Source: JBAXAM01 sp037142515
GTDB taxonomy: Bacteria > Pseudomonadota > Gammaproteobacteria > UBA9339
Length of the DNA stretch: 34,671 nucleotides
Direction of reading: 5' to 3'
Assembly (NCBI GenBank): GCA_037142515.1
Contig: JBAXAM010000011.1
Span: forward strand, 1 to 34,671
Shown: positions 33,902-34,671 of the stretch, one piece after another
Layout of the letters: every line of letters starts with the position of its first letter
How positions within the stretch are numbered: position 1 is the stretch's first letter
Program-made: the position numbers and the translations under genes
The notes under the pieces: generated by a model
Databases searched by the model: none
Seen by the model: only the letters and a program-made list of their open reading frames with translations
Told to the model about the DNA's origin: nothing

Positions 33902-34111
33902 ATGGCTTCCAAAGTACGTGAAAAAATTAAATTAGTTTCAACTGGCAAGAAAAAAGACGGTAAACCTACGAAGACTTATTACACCACCACCAAAAATAAG
34001 CGTAATGTTACCGAAAAAATCAATATCAAGAAGTTTGATCCAAGAGCTTTCAATGCTGAAACCAACAAAGTTGGTGCGCACGTAATTTTCAAAGAAGACA
34101 AAGTTAAGTAG
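33902..34111 (+). CDS. rpmG: 50S ribosomal protein L33, unusually long
   Basis: L33 begins MASKVREKIKLVSTG and includes YYTTTKNKRNVTEKINIKKFDP, followed by VIFKEDKVK. At 69 residues it is longer than the common 55: extra residues lie between the KLVSTG strand and YYTTTKN (KKKDGKPTKT) and in the loop after FDPR (AFNAETNKVGA). It has no zinc cysteines. mutM begins directly after its stop. Confidence 0.92.
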   Translation: MASKVREKIKLVSTGKKKDGKPTKTYYTTTKNKRNVTEKINIKKFDPRAFNAETNKVGAHVIFKEDKVK

Positions 34112-34112
34112 T

Positions 34113-34652
34113 GTGCCAGAACTTCCTGAAGTTGAGACTATTTGCCGTGGCATTGGCCGGTCAATTTTAAAACGAAGAGTAAGCTCTGTCGTAATACGAA
34201 ATCATAAGCTCCGTTGGCCAATCCCCAAAAACTTGTCGCAAGTTCTAATTAGACAAGCTATAAAAGCAATTAGGCGCCGTGGTAAATACATTTTATTAGA
34301 AACTAAAACAGGAACTCTAATTATCCATCTTGGTATGTCGGGTAATTTACAGATCAAGCCTAAAGAGCATGTCCTTGGCAAACACGAGCATGTAAATATT
34401 GTCTTTGGCGATAAACTAGCGCTTTGTTATAGCGACCCACGGCGCTTTGGTGCGATTCTTTGGACTACTAAAAACCCGCTGGAGCACGCACTATTAAAAA
34501 ACCTTGGGCCTGAACCTCTTGAGCGAGATTTTACAGCTCAGTATTTATTTGATCGTGCTAAACGCTGTCACGCCCCCGTGAAGCAATTTATTATGAATGG
34601 CAGGGTAGTGGTCGGAGTGATAAAGCAACTTTTTTTCTGTAAATATGTTTAA
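34113..34652 (+). pseudogene. mutM: Formamidopyrimidine-DNA glycosylase, truncated by a mobile element
   Basis: MutM removes oxidised guanine. The frame starts with GTG at 34113, giving (M)PELPEVETICRG with the catalytic Pro-Glu, RRRGKYILLE with the conserved Lys near residue 57, and HLGMSGNL. It follows the family to IMNGRVVVGV (about residue 168), where relatives continue GNIYANE. At that point the terminal repeat begins and adds ten foreign residues (IKQLFFCKYV) before a stop. The H2TH DNA-binding helices and zinc finger are absent, so this copy should be inactive. Confidence 0.85.
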
Positions 34653-34670
34653 ACTTCTAGCCCTTTTAAA
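34619..34670. repeat. 52-bp terminal inverted repeat, right copy (probable IS end)
   Basis: Exact reverse complement of bases 1-52. It begins inside mutM at GATAAAGCAACTTTT and continues to the penultimate base of the window. Confidence 0.85.
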
Positions 34671-34671
34671 T

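Noticed and set aside
1..34671. Linear replicon or phage with terminal inverted repeats
   Set aside because: Both ends truncate ordinary chromosomal genes and the interior is housekeeping genes plus islands; a multicopy insertion sequence explains it better.
1..34671. tRNA, rRNA, riboswitch or CRISPR elements
   Set aside because: No cloverleaf, rRNA segment, known riboswitch core or regularly spaced repeat was seen in the short intergenic regions.

Overview
The window is AT-rich chromosomal DNA whose housekeeping genes are arranged as in Gammaproteobacteria: ybeY, lnt, leuS-lptE-holA, nadD-rsfS-rlmH-mrdA and rpmB-rpmG-mutM. A full P-type (Trb-like) type IV secretion operon, a toxin-antitoxin pair, a degenerate relaxase and disrupted genes point to a host-associated or intracellular lineage, perhaps Legionellales-like. 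I cannot name the organism from the sequence alone.

Layout. (1) 1-7413: a surface-glycan locus. It holds a broken family-2 glycosyltransferase, an ABC exporter, a NodB-type deacetylase, three further glycosyltransferases and a sugar nucleotidyltransferase. (2) 7422-15199: an accessory stretch around ybeY and murI. It contains an AAA/DUF4143 ATPase, a zinc-ribbon protein, a Panacea/RelE-like toxin-antitoxin pair, a small lipoprotein, a MobH-type TraI_2 protein without its metal site, and a frameshifted coiled-coil gene. (3) 15223-20686: lnt diverging from leuS-lptE-holA. (4) 20676-29932: an orphan small gene, then the secretion operon trbC-D-E-F-G-I-L, traF, trbB (VirB2, 3, 4, 8, 9, 10, 6, pilin peptidase, VirB11), closed by a terminator-like hairpin. 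(5) 29976-33583: cspA and, on the minus strand, nadD-rsfS-rlmH-mrdA, which in most gammaproteobacteria directly follow holA on the same strand. (6) 33654-34671: rpmB-rpmG and a mutM cut off by a repeat.

How it fits together. The secretion operon sits exactly where the ancestral leuS-lptE-holA/nadD-rsfS-rlmH-mrdA cluster has been split and its right half inverted. No coupling protein (VirD4/TraG), VirB5/TrbJ, separate VirB7/TrbH lipoprotein or active relaxase is present in the window, but VirB9/TrbG itself carries a lipobox. Together with the relaxase-like protein that has lost its metal ligands, this suggests a conjugation machine retained for another purpose. Both contig ends carry the same 52-bp sequence in inverted orientation and both truncate genes there, so the segment is probably bounded by two copies of one insertion sequence. 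No tRNA, rRNA or CRISPR array was seen, and no gene-free stretch exceeds 300 bases.
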